Under the pieces are notes generated by a model, which saw only the letters and a program-made list of their open reading frames with translations, had not been told where the DNA came from and did no database searches. The position numbers and the translations under genes were made by a program. Shown one piece after another: positions 22,570 through 33,591 of a DNA stretch of 64,000 bases. This stretch comes from Sternotherus odoratus (taxonomy: Eukaryota > Chordata > Testudines > Kinosternidae): NCBI GenBank assembly GCA_032164245.1, contig JAVMKO010000001.1, forward strand, positions 288,369,041 through 288,433,040. Direction: 5' to 3'. Each line of letters begins with the position of its first letter. Position 1 is the stretch's first letter.

Positions 22570-22695
22570 GGTACCTATAAAGTGGGTATTAGCTGACGAA
22601 AGCTTATGCTTCAATACGTTACTTAGTCTTTAAGGTGCCACAGGACTCTTTGTCACTCTGCCATTCCAGACTAACACGGCTACCTCTCTGAATCT
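22570..22695 (+). mobile_element. Penelope-like element 3' tail (copy B), decayed
   Basis: AGTGGGTATTAGCTGACGAA, GCTTATGCTTC, then TCTTTAAGGTGCCACAGGAC and CTAACACGGCTACCTCTCTG match the tail of the 38.9 kb copy. The hammerhead-like core at 22570-22609 is damaged on its 5' side. Confidence 0.7.
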
Positions 22696-22699
22696 TTAT

Positions 22700-24061
22700 A
22701 GGGTAATGTCTACATGGCCACAGCCATTGGGCCAGATGCTGAGGTCAGTTTCATTAGTATAAAAGCCAGGGTAACTTCTAGTAGAGTTACTCTATGTCAC
22801 AGAGAAAAAAATTGGCCCCTAGAATCTTTTTGCGTGTGCGCCTTTTAGACGCTTTGATAAATCCACAGCTTTCTGGAACCAATTTTACACTGCATGTAAT
22901 CAACATACTGGAACCATTACTTTCTGGGCAGCCAGGGTAATCCTTCCTACCCATAAATCAGCGCAGTGTTGTAAGGAGAAGGCTGCAGCCTGGTATTTTC
23001 TGAGGTCTGTCACCAGCAAGCACATGGCCACATTAAAGGACATTTAAAAAAAAAATTGAAAATAGCTTCAGAAAATAAAGAGAGCAGAAAACACCGGGTT
23101 TCATTTGGGGCCGCGAAAATAAGGAATTGAATAAGAATATTACCAGCTGTGATTCATTTGATGCAATACTCACGGCTTTAAAACCGGTTTAGCGCTGCAG
23201 AGGGGTCAGAATTGTCCCTGGGATTTAGGATTACGTTATCTTCTGTCCTGCAACATGACAAGGGTGTCATGGATGTGCTGATAGCAGGAATTGGAGACTG
23301 AGGATTAAGCGACAGTGCAGATAGTGAACGGCTTTCTGCCTTCTTTGCCTTCCACGGGTTATAAAGAGGTGCTGGGCCTGTCTGAAGCAGGAATTAGCTC
23401 TGTGTCCTGTGGCCGAGCCACTAAGTAGTACATAATCACCTATCAGTAAGGTTGGGTTGTTTTATTATTTAAACCAGGAGCTGGGGGAAAGCTGGCATCT
23501 ACTGAGGAGTACTTGGGTCAGACAATGACGGCCATGCAGAGCCAGATGACATGACTCGTAGAGTGCAAATGGGAATAGAGTGAAAACTGGATATGTGTTA
23601 GCAGCTGTACATGGTCTCTCCAGGCTGGGGGAAAACCCTGAACAATACGGGTTCCTTAATGCAGCTTAGCAGGCTACCACAGCTATCTACCCCATCTCCA
23701 AAATTACAGACCATTTACATGCAGTAGCAGCCTGGGGAGGCTCCTCGGCTCAGATCTAGGATGGCAAATTGGAGCAAAGAGAGGGGCATGGCTTGATTAA
23801 GGACAGCCAATGTGGATGAAGACAGTCAGGACTGAGGCTGGGTAACTGAGTGATAGGGCTTGTATTGTGGAAGCGGCTGGCGGCCTCCAGCAAGGATCAG
23901 TCCCCTGTTGTGTACACGCAAAAGAACAATGGCCCCCTCCATGCCCATAACTTTATACTCCAAGAGCTAGGCCATGACAATGCCCATGCAGCAGCTCAGA
24001 CCAGCTACCTCCCAGTCTCCCCACTGAAGGAATAAACTGCGCCAGGTCCATACCCAGCATA
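22700..24061. other. Intergenic DNA with a candidate conserved block
   Basis: About 22980-23380 lacks recognised repeats, is AT-rich with retained CpGs (for example near 23110, 23190 and 23240), and may be a conserved non-coding element. No gene was seen. Confidence 0.35.
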
Positions 24062-24066
24062 GCATA

Positions 24067-24893
24067 CGTCAGGGTTACTTCCCCACTCTGAACTCGGGGG
24101 TACAGATGTGGGGACCCGCATGAAAGACCCCCTAAGCTTTGGTTAAAACTTCCCCAAAGCACAAATCCTTCCTTGTCCTTGGACAGGATAGCTGCCACCA
24201 CCAAGTGATTTAGACAAAGATTCAGGGAGGGGTCACTTGGAGCCCCCGCCCCGCAAATATCCTCCAAAGCCTCTTCACCCCCTTTCCTGGGGAGGCTTGA
24301 GAATAATATACTAACCAATTGGGTACAAAGTGAGCACAGATCCAACCCCTGGGTCTGTAGGACACTGAAAATTAATCCCCGTCTTAAAAGAAGAATTTTA
24401 TTTCCCAAAAAAGTAAAGAATCACCTCTGTAAAATCAGGATGGAAAGTAAAATTACAGGGTAATAAAAAGATTTAAAACACAAGGGATTTACCTCTACTT
24501 CAAAGTTATAGAAAACAGAAATACACCTCCCTCTAGCATAGGGAAAATTCACAAGCTAAAACAAAAGATAATCGAACGCCTTGCCTTGCTTTAATTACAC
24601 TTTTTGTAATATTAGAGACTCGTTTCAGGATTGTCTGTAGGAGAAGGATTTTCCTGCCCTGGCCCCTCTCTGGCTGTGAGAGAACACAAAGAGACACAAA
24701 ACAAAACCCTTCCCCCCACCTCCCCAGATTTGAAAGTATCTTCTTTCCCCATTAGGCCTTCTGGTCAGGTGCCAACTAGGTTAATTGAACTGATTAACCC
24801 ATTACAGGTAAGTGGCTCTGTACCTCCGGCCGGGAGGGATTTGATATTACTGCATGTAGAAGGGTTGTTCCCCTTCCCTTTATATTTATGACA
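24067..24893 (-). mobile_element. Solo LTR 3 (827 bp), reverse orientation
   Basis: On the minus strand it starts TGTCATAAATATAAAGGGAA and ends GTAACCCTGACG, with the final CA mutated to CG. It is flanked by a perfect 5-bp duplication GCATA (24062-24066 and 24894-24898). I recall elements of this type as common turtle LTRs. No internal retroviral region remains. The ORF at 23953-24408 is a shadow of it. Confidence 0.85.
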
Positions 24894-24898
24894 GCATA

Positions 24899-27317
24899 GC
24901 ATGCTTCTGCCAATGCACCAGCACAGCTATACTAACCCCTGCACAGGGGGTGGATTAAGCCACCTCCCATTCCCCATCCCTTCCCACTTACCGGTAGCTG
25001 TTCTGCAGATATGGCTTCCCCTCCCATGCGGTGAATGGTGCGTGGGTAGCCAGTACAAGGTAGTAAGGCAACACCTTCTTCCCCCTGGACACCATGTGTA
25101 GCCAGGCAAGCTTGGCCCCAAGCCTAAGAGATAACTGGTTACCCCAGACAGGCAGAGTGCAGGGTAATAATGAGACAGTTCTGATTAGTATAACAAACAG
25201 CCAGCCGGTGTACTGTGAGCGCCAACTGTTCACATTGGCCTCCACCCTGCAAAGGCGCCCAGCTGCCACATAGGCAGAGCTTGCTGATTATCTGCTCCCA
25301 GACAAACAAGGTGGAGCAGATCTAGTGCAGCTTGCTGAGCAACAGCAGAGATCTCCCGCTTATAGCTGTGTTGCCCATGTGTCCGGAGAGACTAGCCTGG
25401 CGTTTGGTCAGTAGGAAATGCTGATTTTCCTGAATACCCTTTGCACAGGAAGACTGGCCTCTTGCAGAAGTCACGTGCCTACTCTGAGTATTACAAGGGA
25501 CTTCTAAAGGCCTGTTCCTTAATAGACGGAAATCAGCAAGAATAACACCTAGCTATCTGCATCTGTAAATCTCAAAGCAGGAGAGAAGGTTTGCTATCCA
25601 CTTATTACAGACAAGGAAACAGAAACCCAGGAATTATCTAAGATCATACACTACTATAGATCAGGTCTCCTGACTCCCAGCCCAATGCCCTAGCCTTCAG
25701 ACCATGCTGACTCACTTTTCAGCTTGTATTTGACCAAGCCTCAATATTTTTTACCTGTTAATGGCAGGCAGTTTTGCACCTGTGAATATTCACCATCACC
25801 TTTTGTTGGCACAAAAGCAGAGACTAGACTTTCAAAATCCCGTCCTCCAAGTACCGAACACAGCGGCACACTTCATCGTCATTCCAGTTTTAGGGGTACT
25901 ACTGTTGCCAGCTATGTTAATTCCCACACACACTCCTCCACATGCATATATTGAAAGAATATTTCAGTGTCTCTGACAAGGTGCTTTGCTCTCTTATGAC
26001 TGGAGTGCTTTAGATTCCCTGTGCTGGGTTTTTGGCTGTTCTTTTCAGGATGCCTGAGTCCAGCAATTGAACACACTTCTGGGAGGGGTTACTGCATGGT
26101 AGGGCTTGTACTAGCTTTACAGCAATATGTCTCGTGGTAGAATTAGAGCAATGCATGTGTAACCCACATCCAGTCAGCAGGCGTGTCTCCCAGGGCAAGT
26201 GGTACTGGGACACATCAGAGGTTGAACAGCTGTTACAGCCATAGCTAACAGAGCTAGATCCTTTAGCTTAAGTAGTAGTGGCCCACGCTTTTATGAGTCA
26301 GTGATCACAATTCAATTCTGTCACCCATGACCCTCCCAAGGATGTGACCTTATGCATGAGATCCCATTAAGAAGCCTCCTGCTATCTTCTTCCCTGTTTC
26401 AGTAGCTTCGTCTCAGAGTGGAGCTCACCTGGCTGACTACACTGAGTGGCATCTTCAAACTTCCTCTTATGCTGCTTCCAGACGCACAGCGTCAAATGCA
26501 AAACATTTGCACCTTTGAGCAGCGGTGAGCTTCAAATCTCATCAGCATCTTCACTCAAACCTGTTTGGGAGTCAGTCCGCTTGGTCTCTAGAAAACATTT
26601 GTCCACAGCAAAAATAAAATAAAATAAAAGCTCTGCCCGACAGTCTGGCATAATCCAACACAATTAGCCAGCCTAGAGTTCGGGAGCGATCCAAAAATGG
26701 GATAACAAAGCATTTTTGCTGGCGACCAGGAAGGTGGGGTTATAATAATGTTTTGGCTTTGCTGGGGCCCCTGGCATCAGACAGTCTCATGGCACTTTAC
26801 ACACACTGAGCAGTAGCACACACCTGTGGAAAAGATCAGGGTCATCATCTGCATTTTACAGGTGGTGAAAGAGCGAGGAAGGGTGTGTGGTTAGCCCAGA
26901 CTGTTGCTCAGGTTTTAGCACAAATCCCCCCGTGGCCTGCACAAGCAAAAGCCTTTTACCTGGGTGTGGATGTACTTTCATCTGAGGCTGATGGGAGAGA
27001 CCCTGGGCTCAGTTTTAAATCCAGCTGGAATCTGCCCACCTTGCAGTGAGGCTGTGTCATTCACGTGCTAATAGTCCTCCAACACCTTCCCACAATTCCC
27101 CCCAAAGGACAGACGCATTCTCTCACAATTGACGGAATAGCACAAAGAATCACAAGCTATGCCCACAGACACACATGGGTGAGTACAGCATCTGTCAGGA
27201 CACGGTAACACAGGTGGGGAGGAGGGTGTGCGGCTGCTAACACCGGAGCTAACTCTGCAGTGAAGACATAAAAGAGATTAAAGTAATTTGCCCAGGTCAC
27301 ACCACGAGTTAGTGACA
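24899..27317. other. Intergenic DNA, no gene recognised
   Basis: There are faint MIR-like text near 25600-25720 and a possible tRNA-derived SINE remnant near 26255-26340. A short AAAAT repeat lies near 26610. ORFs have no domain features. Confidence 0.4.
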
Positions 27318-27325
27318 GAGCCCAG

Positions 27326-28912
27326 CAGGGCCGGCAACAGAAATTTTGGGGCCCCATACTCTGATAGTTTGTGGGCCCCCCCCCGCCCCCCAGGGCTCCA
27401 GCCCCTCCCCCCCCGACCTCCCCCCATCTAACCGCCTTCCCTCCCCCACCCCTGCCTGGCCTGGCCCATCCCACTGAACCTAACCTCCTCCCCCCTCCCA
27501 CTCCCAACCCAGCCTCCTGCCCCCATGCCTGACCCACCCAGCTCAACCTCCCTCCCACCCAAACCTCCTTCCCTCCCGCACCCATGCCTCGCCCAGCCTA
27601 GTCTCCTGCCCCCCTCCCCGCCCGCCTAGTCTGGCCTCCCCTCCGGCTACCAGACATACCTGGGGTGGGGATGCGACTGGTTCCGGCGCGGAGCTCGGTT
27701 CAGCGGGAGGGGGGGTAGAGGGAGATGAAATTATAAGTGGGGCGTCCGTAGGGTGACCAGATTGGAAGACTGAAATATCAGGACACATTTGGCAGGGGGG
27801 GGGGGGGCGCGGCGCTGGTGTGGAGGGGCAAGCCGGGGGGGGGGGGATATTTTGTGCCCTAGGCAAAATTTTTACCTTGCACCCCTCTCCCCTTTTCCCA
27901 GAGCGTTGCTTATTATAAAATTTTAAAATGAATATTGCAAAGTGTAATGTAGCATGGGGCACAGGATTGGAGTGCAGGGGAGCCCTGACTGGGACTGGGG
28001 ATAAGGTGTTTGGGATGCTGGAGGGGCTCAGAGCTTGGGTAGAAGATTGGGGTGGGGGGGATAAGCTCTGGCTGGGGGAATGGGTGCTGGGGTGGGGCAG
28101 GGCTGGGGATGAGTTTGGGATGGGTGCAGGCAGGCTGCGCTGGGACTGGAGCCAGAGAGGAGGACTCCCCCCCGCCCAGCCCTTTCCCTGCCAGCAGCAA
28201 GCTCTGGGTCAGCTTCCTCCTTTCCTGCCCCCACCCCCAGCAGCAAACTCACTCACCCCCCTCACTGGCAGCAGAAGCTGGAGGGCGCTAGGACCCTGCA
28301 GCAACAGAGGCAGCATGTTGCTGCACAGAACGGAAGGGGAGAAGGTGTAAGGGGGGCAGCAAGGGGAGGCCGGGGGAACCCTTGGGGGGGGGGGTAGAAC
28401 CAGGTGGGGGGGACTCTCTGGGCTCTTCCCCTCCCCCCCCGCCTGGTGCAGTCCTCCTTCCCCCGACTGTCTGGTTGGGGGCTTTCTGCCCCCCTTCTGC
28501 TGCTGGCACTGACGAAGCCGGCAGTAGCAACTTTCCTCCCGCCCACCCCTACAGACGCTGAAAGCCGCCGGCGGCGCTGCAGAGACCTGACCGCCCAGTC
28601 TGCTCCTGCCGGCGCGCGCCCAGGCTCTCTGGTCACCCTAGGTGGCTGGGGCGTGCGGCGTACGGACGGTGTCGAGGCGCGCTCTGGGCGCGAGCCCCAC
28701 CCGCGAGGACACGGCGACGGCGGCGGCTCCCCCTCCCCCTCTGACCAGCTCCTGGCGGCAGCAGCTCCCCCAGGGCAGCGGCGCGAGTAGGGAATCCCGG
28801 GGAAACCGTCTCGCGCCGCCCCCTGTGTACCGGGCCCCGGACTTAAGGGGCCCCCCCGTAAGTCCGGGGCCCGGTACAGCTATACCCGTAGTACCCCCCG
28901 TTGCCGGCCCTG
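27326..28912 (-). mobile_element. hAT element, CAGGGCCGGCRAC family (copy 1, 1587 bp with nested insert)
   Basis: The ends are CAGGGCCGGCAACAG and CGTTGCCGGCCCTG, with a perfect 8-bp duplication GAGCCCAG (27318-27325 and 28913-28920). A subterminal hairpin of GTACCGGGCCCC-type arms lies at about 28826-28890. Orientation is opposite to the copy at 30322. An 888-bp TA-flanked element (27751-28638) is nested inside, leaving about 700 bp of original element. The C-rich block at about 27408-27650 is shared with a different hAT family at 43.7 kb. No transposase is encoded; the ORFs here are GC artefacts. Confidence 0.9.
27751..28638. mobile_element. TA-flanked transposon nested in the hAT (888 bp)
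   Basis: The left end is GGGTGACCAGATT and the right end is CTCTGGTCACCC, flanked by TA at 27749-27750 and 28639-28640. The termini match the 120-bp MITEs at 47.8-48.9 kb, so this is a longer relative or a composite. The interior is very GC-rich with many CpGs. The multiple overlapping ORFs are compositional. Confidence 0.65.
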
Positions 28913-28920
28913 GAGCCCAG

Positions 28921-29575
28921 AATAACACATTCACTCATCTGACACCCATCCAGTGCTCCAATCCCTAGACATGCCTCCCTCCCTGGTTATGAACAGAATG
29001 GCAAGGGTGGAATTGTTACTGCACTGAGCTCCTTGCTCTTTGCTTTCCAAGTCACATCTACTTACCATCCTGCCAAACAATCGCATTCAGGCTTGTGGGA
29101 TCACTGGTGATACAAGACAGATGCATAGCCACTCATGATGTTCTATTCTGACCCATGCACACTCTACCAAATTACCAGCTCAATAGATTCTAGGCCGGTC
29201 CTCGTTGGTGATAAGGTGGAACGTAGCGAGAACACAGCTTGATCCTCTGCTCAGGCGGACTAGGAAGGCCAGGAGCTGGAAGAGTTAGGCTGTGATTTAT
29301 AAAAAAATCTCCTTCCAGATGGGCACCATTGGCAACTGGAGTTGGGGTAAACAAGTGGGATGGGTTACAAGTTCCCCTCTGTGCTGAGCCACAGAGGGTA
29401 TGAATGGTTACAGCCCCCAGTTACACAAGCCTGATTCTTTAGCCTCAGCTGTAGTAGCTCATGCTTTTAGCTCTGAAAAATCTCATCTTCAATATGTCAG
29501 CCAAGAGGGTGGCTGTCACATAAGCATTGCTGGTGCACAATGGATGGGCTGGATACTGGAGGTTATTGGTAAGTG
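28921..29575. other. Intergenic DNA with a possible tRNA-derived SINE remnant
   Basis: About 29430-29530 contains GTAGCTCATGCTTTTAGCTC and AGCCAAGAGGGTGGCTGTCA. The same arrangement appears near 46205-46335, where a B-box-like GGTTCTGATCC is visible. No gene was recognised. Confidence 0.35.
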
Positions 29576-29588
29576 TTTATCCCTAATT

Positions 29589-29628
29589 GCATCCGACGAA
29601 GTGGGTATTAGCCCACGAAAGCTTATGC
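29589..29628 (+). ncRNA. Hammerhead-ribozyme-like motif in PLE copy C1
   Basis: The layout is GCAT, CCGACGA, an extra A, GTGGGT/GCCCAC stem II with an ATTA loop, GAAA, GCTT, ATGC. The outer GCAT and ATGC can pair as stem I. Two pyrimidine changes in the CTGATGA box predict poor or no cleavage. Confidence 0.55.
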
Positions 29629-29667
29629 TTCAACACTTTTGTTAGTCTTTAAGGTGCCATAGGACTC
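29590..29667 (+). mobile_element. Penelope-like element, 78-bp insertion (copy C1)
   Basis: This short unit begins at the hammerhead-like motif and ends GGTGCCATAGGACTC. It is flanked by a 14-bp duplication TTTATCCCTAATTG (29576-29589 and 29668-29681). It carries no coding sequence. It lies next to a second PLE tail (C2). Confidence 0.85.
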
Positions 29668-29689
29668 TTTATCCCTAATTGTTTACTTT

Positions 29690-29955
29690 AAAGAGGTGGG
29701 TAGGAATCACTCACCTTAATTGATTAGTCCCTTAGAGTTGGTATGGGAACCCCCATCTTTTCATGTTCTCTCTCTCTATATATAATATATCTATCTATCT
29801 TCCTACTGTATGTTCCACTGTATGGATCTGATGAAGTGGGTTCTAGCCCATGAAACCTTATGCCCAAATAAATGGGTTAGTCTCTAAGGTGCCACAAGGA
29901 CTCCTCGTTCTTTTTGTGGATACAGACTAACACTAACATGGCTACCACTCTGAAA
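29690..29955 (+). mobile_element. Penelope-like element 3' tail (copy C2)
   Basis: AATTGATTAGTCCCTTAGAG, CCCCCATCTTTTCATGTTCT, the hammerhead-like motif, TCTCTAAGGTGCCACAAGGA, then GATACAGACTAACA and GGCTACCACTCTG match copies D and F. It is 5'-truncated and non-coding. A TATC-type microsatellite lies at about 29770-29800. Confidence 0.8.
29824..29863 (+). ncRNA. Hammerhead-ribozyme-like motif in PLE copy C2
   Basis: GGAT, an intact CTGATGA, A, GTGGGT/GCCCAT stem II with a TCTA loop, GAAA, CCTT, ATGC. The core boxes are canonical; stem I has one mismatch (GGAT against ATGC). Confidence 0.6.
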
Positions 29956-29959
29956 CCTG

Positions 29960-30313
29960 TCATAAGGCACTACCAGAACAGAGGCCAGTTCACAAGCATA
30001 GCTCTGTAGGGAAGCTGCATACTCTGGGGTAAAGTCAACTACCATGTGCGCCAGATAATCTGCAGATTTCTCTACACAAGGGCTTCTCTCCCTTTATAAT
30101 CCTGCACAGAGCCTGACCAATTATAGGCCTCGTCCGCCTGAATTGCAAGGACTGCCTGAGGGTAGCTCCAGCGGCTGCAATAACAGAAAATGGGGTGAGG
30201 CCAACCCACCATTCCACCACCCATAGTCAGAGCTGAGCTGGCGCGGAACGGGTGGAATGCACACTGCGCCCTTCCAAAGATATTCTAATGTTAGTGGCCT
30301 CAGGAAGAAGACT
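29960..30313. other. Unassigned DNA between PLE tail and hAT
   Basis: No gene or repeat was recognised. Confidence 0.45.
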
Positions 30314-30321
30314 ATCGCCAG

Positions 30322-30713
30322 CAGGGCCGGCGACAGGGGGGTACTACGGGTACAGCTGTACCGGGCCCCCCGACTTTAGGGGGGCCCCGGTACACAGCTG
30401 TACCCGTTGTCGTCCCCCCCTTGTCGCCGGACCTGGAGAGCGGGGAGGCGGCGCGGCTCTCCTCCGGACAAGCGCGCCTGGCCCGAGCAGGAGCTGTGAG
30501 CCCGGCCGGTGGCAGCAGCACTGTCCGGGAGGGGGGGGGGAGAAAGGGCCGCTCTCGCTCCCGCTGCCGCCAGCTGTCAGCTGGGGGGGGGGAGCGCCGG
30601 CTGGGCTGGGGGAGGCCCCCATCCACTGTCGGCTGGGCTGGGGGGGGCCGGCTGGGCTGGGGGGGCCCAAACTATCAGAGTAGGGGGCCCCCAAATTTCT
30701 GTCGCCAGCCCTG
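30322..30713 (+). mobile_element. hAT element, CAGGGCCGGCRAC family (copy 2, 392 bp)
   Basis: The ends are CAGGGCCGGCGACAG and CTGTCGCCAGCCCTG, with a perfect 8-bp duplication ATCGCCAG (30314-30321 and 30714-30721). Just inside the left end, arms of about 30 bases (about 30345-30408) form a strong hairpin around GACTTTA. No coding sequence; overlapping ORFs on both strands are compositional. Confidence 0.9.
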
Positions 30714-30721
30714 ATCGCCAG

Positions 30722-32444
30722 TGCCAGATGTAGCTAAAAGCAGCACCTGGCCCTACACCATTTCTTCAGTGGCTCATCTTCATGGATACTAGTAAAGGCT
30801 ACCTAGACAAATGATATTCTGCTTGGCTTATATCAATGCAGAACCAACCAAATACGTGCACCTGTTGGTTATCCCACGGTGTCTGAATTGCTAAATGCAC
30901 ACACCACAAACGATTGCTTTAGAATCAAACAATGGCTCTATAATCCATTGACAACCAGTAGTTCTTAAACATATCAGCAAACCAGAAGGATACACATCTC
31001 CCACTGAATGCACAAACCCATGTTCATGAGCATATTGGCAGCAAGAAGAGCCAGGTAAGGTTTGTGATTGCTGCAGGCTCTCGAGTCCGACATCAGCGTT
31101 ATCTCATCGGTCCACTGACTGAATTGCTGAGGAATGGGACATTTTCCCTGTCAATTAATTGATGCTGTCATTTGTGAAGTAAGGAAAAAGTTACAAGTGA
31201 GAACAAAAATCTCCAGTTCTATTCCCGTGCCTGTGGTTGGTCCTATATCTACTTCTCCGACCACAGAGGTAGCCAAGCTGCTGCTAAGCAACAGATGGGC
31301 TTCCCAGATAGCCTGTGATCTAATTAAGTGAGAAAGTGTGTCTGAGGTGAAACATGGGCCTAGGAATGGTGTCTGAGTCTACAGTAGATTTCTTCCAGTT
31401 GGTTCTTTCACCTAGTTCATTCATCCACTCAGAGTGGATAGTCAGTGGGTGTGGTTTCAGATTTCCATTGTGGGGATAAACATGCCTCACACTCATGTCT
31501 GCATGGATGTCCAGTTTACTGTGTAAATCACACACATTTGGGAAACTGGGACCAAACCATAGCTTCCAGTACAGAGGCCACTAGCACTAAAGGGGAGATT
31601 CTTTACCTGATAGAGCAGAGGTCTCATTCTATTTTGAGGCGAACCATCTGATGGCATCTAGGCCAATTCACTCACAGCTTGCGTGTTACAAGCAAACATC
31701 CTAATATTCAGATCTGAATGCTATTTCTATTTGGTCATCCTTGATACACCACTTGCCAGGGTTTTTTTTCCCCCATTACTCAAACAACAATCCTATTCTT
31801 GAAGTGAGAATGGACTGTAGTAAGGGAGCAACAAAACACAGGTCTGCATGAGAGCACACAGAGTGTGTCCTTTGTAGCCAAGTTGCATGTGAGCACAAAA
31901 TGGCTGCTTCGCTGCAGCAGGAAATGGGTCATTACTCCATGTGTAGGTGTAGGAGACAGCAAACAGTCATAACACGTATATGCCACTACACGTAATGGCC
32001 TACATCCTAAAAAAGTATTTAGGCACCTAAGTCCCTTTGAAATCAATGGGAGGAAAGAAACCCCTCAATATCTTTGAAACTCAGGGCTCAGGTCTTCAAG
32101 GGATGGAATAGTTGAGCACTTGTTTGGTCCATGCCTTTCCTTTCCAACAAGTGTAGGTGCCCGCTCCCATCCATGTTAAGGGCTTCAGTCTGCCTCTGCC
32201 CTTACTCCTGCTACCAAATTCTTCAGTAGCAAAGCAGGAAAAGCCCTGCACCCACTGCCTCTGGACCTGGAGCTTGGCACACCCCAGCTGGAGCGCTGCA
32301 CAGGCACCAGAAAAGCCCTGCTCAGAGGTGCAGGCAAGCATCAAAGACATGGAAAGGAGTGTACAGAGCACCAAAGGGAGCTGCTAAATGCAGTTCTGAA
32401 TTGAGCCATATCCAAGTAGAGACACGCTTCTGTGAGAAACTGCA
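30722..32444. other. Intergenic DNA, no gene recognised
   Basis: One palindromic TATTTAGGCACCTAAGTCCC-type unit lies near 31995-32090. ORFs here have no domain features. Confidence 0.4.
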
Positions 32445-32888
32445 GAGCTGGAATTAATTTGCAAACTAGACATCATCAAATTAGGCCTCAATAAAGACTG
32501 GGAGTGGATGGGTCCCTACAAAAAGTAATTTTCCCTCTGCTGATACCCACACCTTCTTGTCAACTATCTGAAATGGGCCACCTTGATTGCATTGGCCTCC
32601 TTAGCACTACAAAAGTAATTTTCCCCTCCCTTGGTATTTACCCCTTCTTGGCAACTGCTGAGAATAGGCCACTTCCACCTTAATTGAATTGGCTTCTTAG
32701 CACTACCCTTCCCCACCCCCACACACTTGGTCAGGCAACTCCCATCTTTTTATGTGCTACAATATATATATATATTCTGCTTACTGTATTTTTCATTCTA
32801 TTCATCTGATGAAGTGGGTTTTAGCCCACCAAAGGTAATAAATTTGTTAGTCTCTCAGGTGCCATAAGGACTCCTCGTTGTTTTTGCT
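32445..32888 (+). mobile_element. Penelope-like element 3' UTR and tail (copy D)
   Basis: It starts near GAATTAATTTGCAAACTAGA, runs through TCAATAAAGACTGGGAGTGG and CCCACACCTTCTTGTCAACT, and ends TAAGGACTCCTCGTTGTTTT. An internal stretch beginning CACTACAAAAGTAATTTTCC is partly repeated relative to the text near 32520. The hammerhead-like motif remnant at 32802-32834 keeps CTGATGA and stem II but has GAAA changed to CAAA and has lost the 3' ATGC arm. Confidence 0.8.
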
Positions 32889-33454
32889 CTGGGAGTGTAA
32901 GCCTGACAATTGGACAGGGATTCAGAAGAGCATACCGCACTTTCGGAGAAGCGGGGGTCTTTTCAGAGTTTTATAGGAAGTCAGGCTTTGCATCACATTC
33001 CACATCCTAAAAACTTCAGAGCCATCTGTTTGTGCAATTGGAGAGACTAGCCAACTCTTCAGGGAAATCATACTTAATAAATGGGTAATCCTGGGGATTG
33101 TAGTTATGTTGGTGATTTTTGCTTCGGCTCCAGTGAGAGCGTGAGCTGCATCTTCCAGCCTTCTTTGCTAGTTGGCGTGTAGTGTAATTGCGATTTAAGA
33201 ACTCCCTTTTGCTCAAACTGGCACACATTTCTGATCAGCGAGGTCTTTCCTAATACACAATGAGAACAAGCCAGACCCTGAAATCTCTACTCAAGAGTCA
33301 TATCTGTTGCCCAAGTGGTCAATGGGACTACTCGTGTGAGTAAGGGTTTCAGGATCAGGCCCAAATATGAAGGCTTGGTCTTTCAAGGGACCTCCTTTGA
33401 GTGAAACGAGTCTCAGTTTTTAATGATGGCTCAGACAAAATGTTCACAAACAAA

Positions 33455-33591
33455 ATCACAGGCTTGGAAGGGACCTCAGGAGGTCATCTAGTCCAACCCC
33501 CTGCTTGAAGCAGGACCAATCCCCAACTACATCATGCCATCCAGGGCTTTGTCTAGCCTGACCTTAAAAACCTCTAAGGAAGGAGTCATCT
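33455..33591 (-). mobile_element. CR1 LINE 3' end
   Basis: GGCTTGGAAGGGACCTCAGG, AGGTCATCTAGTCCAACCCC and the downstream GGCTTTGTCTAGCCTGACCT are typical of the CR1 3' end in reverse orientation. The fragment is non-coding. Confidence 0.85.

Noticed and set aside
28860..28900. Strong GC hairpin as a transcription terminator
   Set aside because: Bacterial-type terminators are not expected here, and the hairpin is a subterminal feature of the hAT family (also at 30345-30408).
27543..28970. Stack of long ORFs that could suggest a CpG-island promoter with a first exon
   Set aside because: The GC-rich stretch is bounded by transposon ends with target duplications (27326-28912 and the nested 27751-28638), so it is an element interior, not a promoter.
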